Shown here: positions 12,129-25,049 of the stretch, one piece after another
Layout of the letters: every line of letters begins with the position of its first letter
Position numbering within the stretch: position 1 is the stretch's first letter
Source: Tubulanus polymorphus
Taxonomy: Eukaryota > Nemertea > Palaeonemertea > Tubulaniformes > Tubulanidae
NCBI RefSeq assembly: GCF_964204645.1
Contig: NC_134030.1
Location: forward strand, 6,632,278-6,696,277
Direction of reading: 5' to 3'
Length of the DNA: 64,000 nucleotides
Translations under genes and position numbers: made by a program
The notes under the pieces: model-generated
What the model saw: the letters and a program-made list of their open reading frames with translations, nothing else
Told to the model about the DNA's origin: nothing
The model's database searches: none

Positions 12129-13784
12129 CTGAAATAAAAACAAAATGAAACGTGTTTGATTAATGTTTTGATATGGTGGGTGAATCATTTCAGCACCTTA
12201 AATTCTAGCATATAATAATATTTTTGAATACCGTTGTTTGCCTTGGTTTAAGAACAGACAATAGCCATGTTCAACTGCGTTACTTGGAACTGTCAAAATT
12301 TGTCCCGTTCCAATTTAGAACGGACCAAGTTCACTGGTCTGTTCTATTTTAGGCCGTTCCAGGTCCGTTTAAAACGGTTTAACTTTTGCTAGTATGAACA
12401 TGCTTGATAAATTCGTACCTCCTACCATTAAATACGGCTTTTTGTTAGCTCGGTTGGTCCAGTAATTCAAATCCTTATCAGCTAATTAGATGGACCGCAA
12501 TATGTCTTCCATTTAATGTGTTTTCAAAATGGACTGGTTTTCCCCCTTACAGAGTATGATGTGATCCTCGAATAGACTGATGTTTTGCCTGTTTTCCCCT
12601 GGTTTTCCCCCATACGCAGTACAGTTTCATATGCGGTGTGCCATACGTTTCCCTCCTAAAATCAATACTGTATTTTCAATATGAGGCCACAGGGGTTTGG
12701 CGATGGGCTTGGATTTTATTTCCGGGTTGTTGATGATCTTTATGCTTAACACTGAATACTTACGACGTCAACTTCCCTTGAAGTAATAATTTGCATGTTT
12801 TTTCAGATGCGTTTAAACCCTGCCGAAAAGCCTCCTCAATATCTGCATCGACTATAATCATTTCTCAGTGTTAAGGAGCTGGCGCGACTAGGGGACAACG
12901 GGTGAACTAGGCGTGGACAGATATGCCATCTAAATGGCCCATGCTAACTTCTATTTAACAAACAAAAACCACAGATACAGTAAACCTTGCGTAAGTCGGA
13001 TCTTTCGGGACCAAGAAAAATCCCCCGACTTTTGAATGATTACGGATTTCCGGCCTTTAGTCCGAAAACTATGACTCGAGAATTACGGAAACTGAATCAA
13101 CAAGAAATGCTTTATTCGGGTTTATTTTTCTTTTCTAATACACTAATCGGAACTAAAATAACAATTGTTGATGTAGGCCTATATATCGTTAATTTCAAGC
13201 CAGGGAAGAAATCAAACTGCAATAGGAAAAAGATAGCCCTCCGACGACTTTCGGTCATTGATTTTTCATTTTGGGACCAAGAAAAGGCCACTACGAGATA
13301 AACGAGTTACCGACTTTTGGAATATAAATTTCTTCGAAAAAGAAAAGAAAAATAGAGGCGCAGCTGCCCCCCAATGTAAATTAAAATTATAAAAGGACCG
13401 ACCTTCACTTCACAGGCGCAACGTAAAAAGTCGCACATTGCAATTTTTTCCGTGGTTTTTACTAAAAGTTTTAGCCTTTCACAAAATGTCAGATTAAGCT
13501 AAATAGTCTTTCTACATTTCATTAATAACTTGAATTGTATTATTGTAGTCCTAAGAAAAGGATACATTCCATTTTTCAAGGAGTATCGGTAGCCGTTTTA
13601 AACGTGTATTTGTACCGTTGTATTTCTTTTCAAATTATGAAGGAAAGTCGTAAATCGTAAGTAGTAAATCGTAAGTCGTATGGCGGTCCAGGAATTCCAT
13701 AGATATTAGAAAAACAAAGTTATTTTTATTTGAGGAATGCTCCGACTTATTCAGTCCATACCCTCATTTAGGGATATCCACAAT
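12129..13784. other. Intergenic between the divergent MYND gene and nicastrin; pogo-like remnant
   Basis: This holds both promoters. From 12978 there is CAGTAAACCTTGCGTAAGTC preceded by TA. It is the same terminus as the intact pogo-like element at 37794-38266, so this is a diverged or truncated copy running to roughly 13330. An inverted copy of the TACGACTTACGATTTACG repeat lies at 13640-13705. The open frame at 12987-13301 lies inside the element and is not a gene. Confidence 0.55.
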
Positions 13785-16700
13785 ATGGCCTCTTGCGACA
13801 TCATGAATCACAAGTTTGTATTCTTCGCCGCAATAATTTCGATTTATATATCGCTCGGTGAGTCAAAAATTACAGTTTATTGTCGTATTGTGATAACAAT
13901 AAAGTTGTTTATAGTATGATAAAATTTGGTGTGGGATATATCATCGAATTCCTACAAAATACAGTAGTTTTTTGGGTATTTCCGTTTTACTTCCGGGTTA
14001 TAATAAATACTACTATTACTAACTACTAACTAGGCCTAACCCGTCAGTAGTTTATTTTTTCGGTCCGATATTTTCACAAACCACATAAGTTGATATTTGC
14101 CTATTCGATTATTGAAGCTTACTACCAACAATCTAGATAATCCCTATGTTATATAGTTCTTTCATTCATTGTTACTAACTGTGACAGCTATATGTATTGT
14201 AAATGTAAAGCCAGTGTAAGTTAGTTGTCTGATTAAATTGAATTTTATGTTGCAGGCTGTAGCGATCGAATTCATAAGAAAGTTTACGTCGACTTCAATG
14301 TAGTCGGTGCTTGTTTTCGGAGATTGAATGCCACACAAGAAATTGGATGTGCTTGTAAGTCATAGTCATAATTGCAACACTGCCCCTCCTGATAATGGTC
14401 AGTTGTTTGTTTAATGTGATCTTACAAGTAGGCCTAAAGCGTTTCTGATGTTTCACTTGAAACCCTAATCCAATGATTGATTCTGCTTTGTATAGAATTT
14501 CTATATCTAGTTTGAGTATCTCAGGCTCAGATCCATGGGGTGCTTTTTAGTACAAGAGCAACCCCTCTTTGAAAAATTTTCTTTTGTATTATTTATTTTC
14601 AGGTTTTCAACGCTGCATTTCACATGGCACATTTTAGATGTATAAGATTATTAAGCAGTGCCTAAAGACCCTCAGAATGCATGATAGACTAATTTTTCAA
14701 AATTTTCTGGTGGATAACCAGTAGAACACCCTCTTCCACCCCTGTATCCCCTAGTATAATTCGGATTTAGTGCAACTAAATGGCTTCATTTTGTTTCGGA
14801 TCTTTAAGCTAGTCGAGGTGGTGATGTTGGAGTTGTACATTATGTAGAAACTAAAGATGATTTGAACTGGTTGATAAATCATGGTCCTCACAAACCGTAC
14901 GTTGTCGTATTACCACAGAAAAATTTCAACATGTAAGTAACTGAAAAATAAAACAAGATATAGCCTAATTCTTATGTTTGAAATTGATCTTCCCCCTGTA
15001 ACGCGGTGAAGTCAAGTTGAAAAAGTGGTTTCAATACATTTATCAATGATTCATCTTCATCATATTGTAGGCAGTTTTTGAAGAATCTAACTGAAAGCGG
15101 GAAAGTAAATGGAATTTTGTTGACAAATGCGAACCACTCTGTCGGTCACATCCCTGAAGGTTTCTCCCCTGACCACTCCTGTCCTAATGATAGATACGGT
15201 ATGACGTAGCTTGTATCATTGTATCTTTATACATTTGTCGTGAAATTATTTTCTGAAAGTCTTCAAGTCATTGAATGACTTATTATTTGCTTTCGTACTA
15301 GATACTTCGACGTTAAGGGACCAGTTTCACGAAGCAAAATTATGATTACCGTAGTTGTTTAGGGCAAACTTCTAATTTTCAATGACTTTTCAGTGATTTG
15401 ATTGTGCCTAGCTTTGTGTAACGGGCCCGAGGTGTTTCTAGGATGTTGAAAATCTGTTTTATTTTTCGAAAATAGGATTAAATGTGTTGTAATCTTATAT
15501 TTCAGGTTTGTATAAAGGAAATTCTGAATACGGTAGCTGTAAGAAAACTGCTTGGAACAAATATGGCACCGGCATGGCATTTATGAATTTCAAAATGGCC
15601 GTAATGGCACTTTCGAATCAGTCCGAGGTCGATTTTCTGATTAACGACTGTTATCGGCGTTTCAACGAACCAATCGTTAACAAGAATGGTACGATTACAC
15701 CACGAGATTTTCCATTATGCGCCGCCGAGGTGAAAACAGCCATGGACGGTGCTGGCGACACGCCAACTTGTATACGCCGCTCCAATCATATTACTAATCT
15801 AAATGCAGGTAAAAATCATTTGCTTTCTTTTAGTTGTTGTGTTGTAAAAATCATTGGCTACCTTCATTTTTTCAACGCTTACAGATCGATATTGTGACCC
15901 ATTAGGAGACAATAACATATTTACGACGATGAAAACTGTAAATAAAAGCAGCGTTGAACGGCAAGAAAAATCAGTGATAGTAGTCGCGACGAGGGTTCGT
16001 ATATTCTGAATACTGTGAAGTCGGGTTTAACTGTGTATGCATCATTTGGGATGGGACCAATTCACCAGGTTTATGAGAAATATGTATGAGAAATATTGAA
16101 GCTGAAAGTTTGAGGGGGTTTTTACTATGATTGACGCAACAAATTGATATATTTGCCCAGTTAAAATGGATTTCTCGAAAAAAGTTTCTGGGCGTGATAG
16201 TAAAAAGATTCATTGTTTGTATTTACAGTTGGATTCGTTCTCGATGTTTGACCAGATGGCGCCGGGTGCCGACAGTGTAGTAACCGGTGTCGTTACTGTG
16301 CTGGCCGCTGCGCAGGCCATCGGTAAGGTGAAATCAGATATCCTAGACAGCGGCTCAAAGGATATCATGTTTTCATTCTTTCAAGGGGTAAATGACAACT
16401 TCATCGATAAAGCGTGTTGGAATCGGCCCAAATTGTCAACTATGATTTTACCGGCATTTCATTGCAGGAAGCTTACGATTACATCGGTTCAAGTCGAATG
16501 GTCTACGAAATGGAAAAAGACTTTTTTCCGCAGAAGATTTCGTCCGACTGGGACGGCCTAGCTAACATCAATTTGACTCACATATCAGAGTTTATTGAGG
16601 TGTCGCAGGTCGGCTTTCCTGAAAATGGCAAACTATGGCTGCATACGGATCCTGTGAGCCAAGCCGATAGCGCTGTAGCTAAACAGGTAAAAACCCAATC

Positions 16701-19086
16701 CTAGTACATATAAATTACTTTGCTACAGCTGGTATTTACGATGAACCTTCTATTGCAGACTAATGATCTAATTACTAAGATGAAAGCTGAGGGAAACTCA
16801 TTGAAAGTTACTATCGGTACACCAGCCCAACAGGGCCTGCCTCCCGCTTCATTCCAGAGTTTCCTGAAAAAACATAACATCTCCGGAGCAGTGCTCACCG
16901 ACCACGAAGGCATCTTCACCAATAAGTAAGATAAAGCAACATCCCCGTTCTTTCTTCTGACAGTTTTATGAAAAAGTGGTCGATATTAGCTTTTAACTAT
17001 TACTAGGGTGGCCACTGACCTGGTAAACGAAAACTCAGGGAAACATAAAAATCTAGGAAAAAGTCAGGGAAAACTGGAAATTTGATGAATTTTACCAAAA
17101 ATCTGGATAACTCGAACTGGATAATACTATTGACTATGTGTTTAGCGATATGCGAAAAATTTTACATTTTAAACCTAGAAATTTCTCAGATACACTCAGG
17201 GAATTTTGTGAGCAACTCAGAAACTCAGGGGATTTGTAAATGGGCAGAAGTGGATGCCCTGATTACTATAGCCAATGACTTAATGAATACAACAAAATTT
17301 GAAAGTTTTCGTTTTCTGTTGGCAGATATTATAACAGTCGTTTGGATTTAGCTGAAATGCTACGGTTGCGATACCCGGCTGGTATGAGCGAGGCGGATAA
17401 ATATAACTACGTCACCGATATCGCGAAACGTTTGACTAATGTCGCCACGGTCGTCGCGCGAACTCTCTACAAACGCGCTACGAATAAATCATCGAAAATA
17501 GAAGCGGACAGCAAAACTGTGAGTTTACTTTTAATCAAGATCCAGTTCTGAAGTTAGAGAATTAGTTCATCTCAATGAGTTAACACTGAATAAAATCTTC
17601 ACTCTATGGAACTATGGAACTGGGTCCGGTATTACACTGAAATACTAAGTTACTTTGTTATTTCGCATTCATTGATCCATTAAATTGATGGAAATCCTTC
17701 TATTTGCTGAATTACATTCTGAAAACATTGTACTGTTGTCTTTTTAAAGGTAGCCAATCTGCTTTATTGCTATTTGATACGCGTCAACTGTGAACTGGTG
17801 CAGACCGTCATTGAAACTAAACAGGACAAATTCCTGAAAGTCATAGGTAATCATTGCGCAATCAGTTTCAACTATTCAATGATTGGTAATCTTCAGCGAT
17901 CGTAAATATTTTGGTCGAAATTTTACAGAGAAACAACAAGATCCGGTGAATCTGTACGTAAGCGTCGAGAAATCATCGAATGGAAGCACGTTGATTACGC
18001 GTAGTTTGTTGGCGTATTTCACATCGGATGTCGTCGTCAATGCTACGAAGGACAGCTGTAAAATGCCTGATAACAATCAGGTAAAGATGATGTGAAATAG
18101 ACGAGAGTACGGTAGAATACACTTGCTACTGAGTCTATTACTTCAGATAATCTTGTGCTCTGGAAAAAAAATATGAAATTGTATGATCGATAACCCATTG
18201 TCACTCCTACTGCCTTAGTATTTGCTGAAAATCTATTGGTCCCCATGAGATCTGAGGCAAGCGGAGTCTATGGTAGTTGGTCAACTTCTTTCCAACATAA
18301 CAGAGAGAGCATTCAGCTGATACATGTAGTTTGGATTATTGTACTTTTGTATCATTTCAGATTTACAATTATTTCTGGATTCGCGGTAATCTAGAAGCGA
18401 ATAGCACGAGTAAACGCATTCCCGTATGTCTACGTTCGCTGACGAACTATTCAGTCGCCGTTTCCCCGGCTTTTGAAATAAAAGGTAAATTCCAATCAAT
18501 CACTACTGCCCGCGAGGTTCGCCGATGTACTGACTTTCGTTAATGTGTACCGATTATTGTCGAATATTTAGATTACGATTGGAAATCTGGTTTATATTCA
18601 TCGTGGACAGAAAGCGTTTGGGCGGTCGACGCGATGAGCGCGCGGGTATTTTTAATACCTAGTCAAAAGCAAAAGGTATGTACCTATATTCAGGTTCACA
18701 AAGATTTCAACTAGGTGTAAAAAAGAATCAAAATCTGTAATATGAAAGTAACATAATAATTTGATAATAGCAATAATTTGATAGTAACAGTTTGATAATA
18801 ATATTTTATTTCATCAAAGAACTTTTTATTTTTGTTACATACAATAAAGTTTACCGCATTAAGTCACTTGGTGAGGACACACCTTTAGGGAGACATTGTT
18901 AAATCATAGATTTCTAATAAAGTGTCTGCTAGAAATTTTCTCCAAAAATACTGATTTTGAAATTGTTCTATTGAATCTTTTCAGACTGTGACATTATCTG
19001 TAGGTGTGATCACGTTACTTGTTGTGATGTTATTGGTTTATTTCGTCAACGGACGAGCCGAAATTCTATTCCGTAAAGTTCTATGA
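13785..19086 (+). CDS. NCSTN: Nicastrin, gamma-secretase substrate-receptor subunit
   Basis: Nicastrin is the large glycoprotein of gamma-secretase (with presenilin, APH-1 and PEN-2), which cleaves Notch, APP and other type I membrane proteins. Fifteen exons join in frame to 717 residues, close to the roughly 700 expected. The N-terminus has a hydrophobic signal peptide (core KFVFFAAIISIYISLG). The ectodomain has conserved Cys, many N-x-S/T sites, VVLPQKNFNM and NDRYGLYKGNSEYGSC. The aminopeptidase-like fold is marked by VIVVATRLDSFSMFDQMAPG and by EAYDYIGSSRMVYEMEK, the family's DYIGSS-type motif. One transmembrane helix (TLSVGVITLLVVMLLVYFV) lies just before the short tail NGRAEILFRKVL. Exons: 13785-13857, 14256-14354, 14809-14932, 15071-15198, 15506-15808, 15885-15994, 16229-16387, 16468-16686, 16759-16925, 17326-17518, 17750-17846, 17929-18080, 18361-18484, 18572-18675, 18985-19086. 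In-frame Mets at 13737 and 13803 are alternative starts. 13803 gives the most typical signal peptide. Confidence 0.96.
15316..15430. mobile_element. Non-autonomous GGGCCCRGTTTC element in nicastrin intron
   Basis: It starts AAGGGACCAGTTTCACGAAG and ends GTGTAACGGGCCCG. The ends resemble those of the element at 11790-11932. It is short, AT-rich and non-coding. Confidence 0.45.
17005..17262. mobile_element. hAT-like MITE in nicastrin intron (GGGTGGCCACTG end)
   Basis: It opens with AGGGTGGCCACTGACCTGG and closes with a degenerate inverted end, GGATGCCCTG. The interior repeats CTCAGGGAAA-type words. Four other copies in this window (281-566, 4155-4425, 20997-21252, 60421-60667) share the GGCCACC terminus and the same interior vocabulary. 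Short GGGTGGCC-type inverted ends without an ORF suggest a non-autonomous hAT element; the class is an inference. Confidence 0.65.
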
Positions 19087-20555
19087 TCAGATCGTGAAAA
19101 TTAAAAAAAGAAAAAAACTAGACGAGACATTGTTTTCCTTCCGAGTTGCCATCAATTACATAGAATTATGGTATGTTGTAATGCTTTGAACGGAGATGCT
19201 CGGGTAGAATATGTGTATAACAGTTCATATTAACTCAAGGGGCCATAAATCGGGGATGCAGGGAAAATCAAGTTAAAATTTTCACAGGTAGGCCTGTTTA
19301 AACTAGAAACGTACATAAGAGACAATTTACATTCCATGATTGTTTGATGAGCATATGAATAGTGAATGTGAATGTCTATCCGATTACGCCTAACTTGGTT
19401 TAGTCTGAACTGGGGTAATTCTAGGATAACAAAAAAATCATGGGCAACAGTGAAATTAATCCAGTTTATGATAAACTAGTATTGGAAATCATCAATAGGT
19501 CTTAGGTCTGTTTCTTTAATTGATCTGAATTTAATTGCTAGTTTTACTCTACACAGAAGAGATTAGAAGTGTTGGAAAAAGAACAATTTTAAATGTATTT
19601 CGGTGTGAATTTTGGGATTTTGAATACATGTCTTTGTTAAAAATGTATTTAAAGCGATAAATACGTAAAATAATTTGTGCTTAAAATGTGTAATTCATAT
19701 TTGTGTATATTTTGTAAATATTGAACAACTGCTTCGGTAAATAATAAATTATGTGTATATGTACAATTTTAAACAATTTGTGTTCAATATTTCCATCGGT
19801 AGATATGAGAGGGTTTCTGTTGTCACCAATAATCTTTGCACAGCCCAGTCTGGTCGACTCATTGGTCCCGGTAGGCCTACCGTATATGGTCTCAAATTAT
19901 TACTGTCGCATTCCTAGGTCAACGATGCCATGCAATCATAATACAGAGACAATACATTTTTCACTGTAGTGATGCAGTTAAAACAGGCTGATAAGCACTT
20001 AGGTTCAGAGAGGCCATGATCACTTATTTAATGTCTTGAGACAGGAATCCTTAATTTTCCAGGCATTCTTATAATCACTAGATTTTAAGAGCTGTAACAG
20101 TGAACTTGTATCTCGGATCTGCAGATGATAACTTTGGCATCAGATGCCAAAGCCCATGACAATGATGTAAGGATTTTAAAGCCCATTCCATGATACTCAA
20201 AGCCTTGAATTGACCCATTCCCGTTTCAAAACATTTAAGGACCTTCAAGGACTGCTATGAACCCTGACCACTGCACACAGCCGTCAATACACCAGTAATA
20301 ATTAATATACAGCTCGTCACTGGTTTGAAGCACATACAATAGAAGAGAGGGAAAAGAAGTTCAAATTAGTTATATCCTCATAATTCATAAACAATTCCTC
20401 GTGATTCAAAGAAATGTTTCTCCTCGTTATCAAGAGAATCGATTCCTCGTGATCGAAAGAGAGATAAATGACGTACAATGAATATTTGAACTACTGATAC
20501 TTGAAATCTATTCTACGAAAAGCTGCTTTATTGACATTGATCACAACACATTTAT
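19087..20555. other. Intergenic between convergent nicastrin and SNAPC2-like genes
   Basis: About 1.5 kb holding both 3' ends. AATAAA-type signals occur near 19740. The reading frame at 19751-19969 shows no domain and no splice context. I see no further gene. Confidence 0.5.
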
Positions 20556-23500
20556 TTATTGAGGTAATTTTGGAATTGGTAACAGTTCGGTACTGACTTG
20601 CAACGGGTTCATCGTGTAAAATCTTGATGCCATTTTACGCATCGACATCGAATAAGGTCTGAACAAATAATCTCGACGCTTATGTTTGCCAGGCACTTTA
20701 AAACAGTCGGTCGATTCTCTTCCTCTAGTACTACGTCGACGTCTATCCAGAGTATCCTCACACTCCGTTGAATTGTTTGTTTCCGTTGCAACTTCGTTCG
20801 AATTATTCTCTGCGATCAATTCTGTGTCTGATTCATCGTCTTCGTCTTCGTCGAGCAACATCGGTTCAAATATAGACAGAATACCTCTCTCCTTCCTTTC
20901 AGCCGAGCTCGATGTCACTGGTGTACTTCCAACTGAAATCATAGAAATAGACATCTCATAAATTGCCTGAAAATGCAGAAAGTTTTCATCATATATGAGG
21001 TGGCGCTACTCTCAGCCAATTTACAAATTCCCTGAGTTTTCCCTGATGTTATAACATATAATTCCCTGAGTAAATCAGAGGAATTCCTTGGTTTAAAATG
21101 ATACAATTATTCATTTTTTATGAATCCCGTAGTGATAAAGAAAGGCGTGATCAATTACATATCCAAATTCTCTGAGTTTTCCTGTTCTTTTGCAAACTGA
21201 GTTTTCCCTGATTTTCAGATTCCCTGAGTTATTCAGCATCATTGGCCACCCTATTATAAGTTTTAGGATAGGAAGCGGTTTTGGGCCATTCATTAAGTAC
21301 GCATGTATATAAGGGGGATTGAGTTTGTACAATAACTTTCAGTGCATCTACATCGCAGTGCTGAGTATAAATCAGTGATGAACCTTGCTAGTACACCGCA
21401 TTGCGGTGTGTTGATGTAATTAGTAATTAGTTATTATTTCTATTGAAAGATACGTAATGATAAAGCAACTTAAATACACTAATAATACAAGCCCATAGGC
21501 ATTAAACAATACACTGGGGTGGAATTGATCAAAATTTTCATTCACAATCACTTTAGGGTAACAATTACTGTAGTCGGCGCTGAATGGGTTGAAATCAGCA
21601 AAATTTGTCATCCGTACTTCATGAAGTATGGATGAAATAGAGTCTAGTCCACCGTGTTTAAAACCTGTCATTGTTATAATTTTACGACTAACCTCTTAAT
21701 GCAGTTTCTACATCGTTGTGATTCATTCTAATTTGATCATTATCCCAGGGTTTATTCAATAATGTGAATTTCTTCACCATCATTTCGGTAATCTGCTCTA
21801 AGTTCGACACTTTTAAAACTTGCAACAAATCATCTACCAATGACATAATGACTTTACTCTCTGAAAAGATTAAATCAAGATACAAATTTGATCGTCTTCC
21901 CTGATCTAGCTGTTTGGCCAGAGAACAGCGAGTAAAAACACAATCGGCTAATAAATATGTGAGAGTGAATATAAATTTTGTTTTGTAGAACTCTGTCCCT
22001 TGCAGAATCAAACCTGGTTTGATTAATACATACCAAGACAGTTGAGCACTGGTGCAGGTTTTCTATTAAAAAGTGCGGCGAGATAACTGTAGATGATCGA
22101 ATAATCTGGTTTCGCATTCATATTGGTGTCAGGTGGAGGAGGCTTATCAGGGTTCTTTTTGGTGTAAGTCTTTTTCTTTTTCGATACAGTTGTTTTCTCC
22201 CGGGGTGGTCCGTGTTCAATAATTCCAATCGATTTTATGACCTACGAAGAAAGAAAATAATAAAATTAAATCAACTGAATTATAAACCCGTTAACCCATT
22301 TGCTCCATTTACACGCGTATGACCCAGTTCCTGGTTGGCTGGCAATGTGAACTAACTCTACTAAATTCACCATTTTGCTTGGATATCATTTTGTATATAG
22401 AATGTTGGAAATCTTATTTGTTCCTCTTGTCTTTTGTTACCGGCATATTTCTTATTCTTTTGTAATGACACTTCTGTTTTCTTTCTTTCTCTTTATGGTA
22501 AAAAGCCAATAATGTTAACCATATAGGCCTATTAGGCTACAGTGCAACAAGAATAGAATTGCTCAAAATAGAATTGGATACGCAAAGACCTCTATTACCA
22601 GAGACAACTCTCAATAAGCAATGGGGAAGAAACATGGTGGCGGCCAACTAGTTAAGCACATGGATCTACGGCAGTTTGAATCTTACCTTTCCAGTAATCA
22701 ATGACAGATCAGGGACATGATTAAACACCAGATTTTCGGCAGTTCTCAACCAATACTGAAACGAAAATTAAAGAATGAATCAGTGAACGTATCAAATATG
22801 ACTTGATTACTTGAAATATACTGATATATGATAACTTCACATCAGGAACTTACATCAATCGGGGCAAATTTGTACACCGGAGCTTGCGTGCTCAACTTTC
22901 TTTCTACAAAAATAAAAATATTTGCATCAGTGACATCAGTGTAGGTTTATTTGGCAACTAGACAAGTTGGCTCTCTTTAAACCATCAGCCAAGTTTCTGC
23001 CAAATATACTCTACTTACGAATATGAAATTGTCGAAGATGGCGCACATACGTAGCAATCTGGAATCAGAATATCATTGAAAATCAGCGCAATCTTACATA
23101 GGTAGCTACAATAGAACTTCAGTTATAGTTCTATGGTAGAATGAATGGTTTGAAGGTTTATTCAGAATACACGTACATCCTTAGGGTCTTTATGCGGAAG
23201 ATAATTCTGAAATAATTTCACATCACTCGAAGCAAACCTGCAATATATCAATGAGGCTGTTGTCAGTAACTGGATGAGGGTATCAATCATCAGATGAAAA
23301 GGGATTACTAAATTCAACCTCAATTGGATTAAGCAATGCAGAGAGCTGTCCTAATAGTGGCAGGGCAGTGGCTTTGGTCTTCAAACAATCAAAATGGCTA
23401 TTCACACGGAACCGTACGTATGACTCTGAAGGCAGATCATTACAGAATTGTACGGATTACTCAGGTTAGGTTATACATTATAATGAAGTTAGGATTAGGG

Positions 23501-24136
23501 TAAGGCTATAAGTAGTAACAGTTCCCACAGTAACTTTGGTAGCTCAGGTGCCGTGCTAAGAACATTCGTGGTTGATATTCGAATCCGATTCTTCATTGTC
23601 GGTTCAGCATGAATAGCCTTTTTCTCAAACAATTTATGACATGACTAGAAGGGGTTTGCTTAGTCTGAATACCAGTCGTTGTTACAGGTCCCCTACAGTT
23701 GTTTGGGGAACAACGGCTAGACTAAGGGTTTGCTTCACCAAGAAGAGCCTTATTAGTGTCTGATGTACCACAGAGTTGGTTACACACTAGGATTGTGGTG
23801 GAAACAACCAGTCCCAAGGGGTTCGCTCATACCATGGACCGGACGTATAAACTAGATAGACCCAATGTTTTACGTGGCGTCTACTCACATTCGCATTGCT
23901 GCAAACAGCTTCTTTTTGTCCTCGAGAGTCCACGACATTTTCCACGTTATATATTTCTTCGGACGTCCAGTTGGGTTTTTTTTCGATTTTTTTGGTTTTG
24001 CCATCGCATTCTGTTCTGGTTCCTTATCCATCCTCGTGTATAATGCACCACGCAAGGCACCGACCTGTCAATTTAATAAAATCGGCTCAACGACCTTGGG
24101 TGTATCCTGAATTTCACTATTAGACGTATCGGACAT
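20556..24136 (-). CDS. SNAPC2: SNAPC2-like subunit of the snRNA-activating protein complex
   Basis: SNAPc binds the proximal sequence element of snRNA promoters and supports Pol II and Pol III snRNA transcription. SNAPC2 is its poorly conserved 45-kDa subunit. Eight exons were traced in frame. The N-terminal part has a basic Lys/Pro linker, then a SANT/Myb-like start TWKMSWTLEDKKKLFAAM and continuation KDPKDVIATYVRHLRQFHI. YWLRTAENLV..LITGKVIKSIGIIE follows, then the Lys-rich/Pro-rich SKKKKTYTKKNPDKPPPPD. Next come a helical block (YSIIYSYLAALFNRKPAPVL), MSLVDDLLQVLK, and a C-terminal acidic stretch ending in the motif YTMNPLQVSTELLPIPKLPQ. The order of these elements matches my memory of vertebrate SNAPC2 (ARELRG/FLQQLKG, YKYLSS, LDLLMSLPEEL, LNPFLVPLELL). 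Overall identity is low, so the name is likely but not certain. The start ATG is at 24136, preceded by a 12-codon upstream ORF (24197-24159). Confidence 0.75.
20997..21252. mobile_element. hAT-like MITE in SNAPC2-like intron
   Basis: The left end AGGTGGCGCTACTCTCAGCC is degraded, while the right end CATTGGCCACCCT is well kept. The interior has AATTCCCTGAG and TGAGTTTTCCCTGATTTTC, shared with the other copies. It lies in the last intron of the SNAPC2-like gene. Confidence 0.6.
23560..23745. repeat. Dispersed repeat, inverted relative to 27870-27960
   Basis: GAATACCAGTCGTTGTTACAG and TGTTTGGGGAACAACGGCTAGA here are the reverse complement of the block at about 27870-27960. Both copies are intronic. 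The class is unknown. Confidence 0.55.
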
Positions 24137-25049
24137 TACAGTTTCTCTATTAGACGTATCAAAAGATAGGCAGAATGGGTTTCGAATCCGCCATCATAGT
24201 CAGCCATCAACAATAATAATGAACAAAAACAAAAACTAAGAAAATACAAACGATTTTATATTACATTATGTTTATTGATTTCATTTTATGTATCAAAAAC
24301 AAGGTTATCAGAAATTAGGAGTTTCAGTGTTTTTAATGTACAATAATCAGCATTAAATGGAAAAGAATCACGAAATACATTTTGATTCTTACAAGATCAC
24401 TGATTAATAATTCAAATATAGTGTAAATAATACCAGCGAATGATAATTAGAACACTAGGTTCAGTTCGACAGAAGTGAGTTACTATAAAATCAAATTTGA
24501 ACGGCCATCCTCTGGGATTAGGATGGGCTAAAGCTAAATTTTTAGGCACATTATGGTTTCTCACCGAAAGATGTTGATGATGGTGTTAACAGTGAGTTAA
24601 AATCATTTTCAATGAGTACACTCGAAGTCAAATCTCAACTCCGACAACCGCGGAACTGGGTCCCAATAACAGCTTTTACCTGAACTATTTGGAAATAAGC
24701 AGTGATAAAATTCTAACCCGGTTTATGAGTAAGTGGTACTAATAATCATATTCTAATACATCTAAGTACGAGTGGACTGTAATGCTTTTAAATTACATTG
24801 AAATCCAGATTTTTATTCAAATCAGACTTATCTCACAAAAATTGTCATCACACTGCAGGTGTGAGTTTTGTACGAACTATTATACCAGGGTTCAATTGTA
24901 TAAATATAATTTGTATCGTTAACATAAATTAATATAAATGTAAATCTTTAAAGTATAACGCGCCAAATTAATTCGGTAAATATTGGTAAGTACAATTTTT
25001 CTCTCTAAAACTACAATAAAAATTGCCGGCACTAACAACACCATATAAA
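24137..25049. other. SNAPC2-like 5' flank and ACADL 3' flank
   Basis: About 0.9 kb, with both genes on the minus strand. It holds the SNAPC2-like 5' leader and promoter near 24140-24250 and AT-rich sequence after the ACADL stop, with several possible polyadenylation signals. No other gene is seen. Confidence 0.5.
24159..24197 (-). promoter_or_regulatory. Possible upstream ORF in the SNAPC2-like 5' leader
   Basis: ATGATGGCGGATTCGAAACC opens a 12-codon frame (MMADSKPILPIF) that ends 22 bases before the SNAPC2-like start codon in another frame. If the transcript begins upstream of it, it could lower translation of the main frame. The transcription start is not visible from sequence. Confidence 0.35.
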
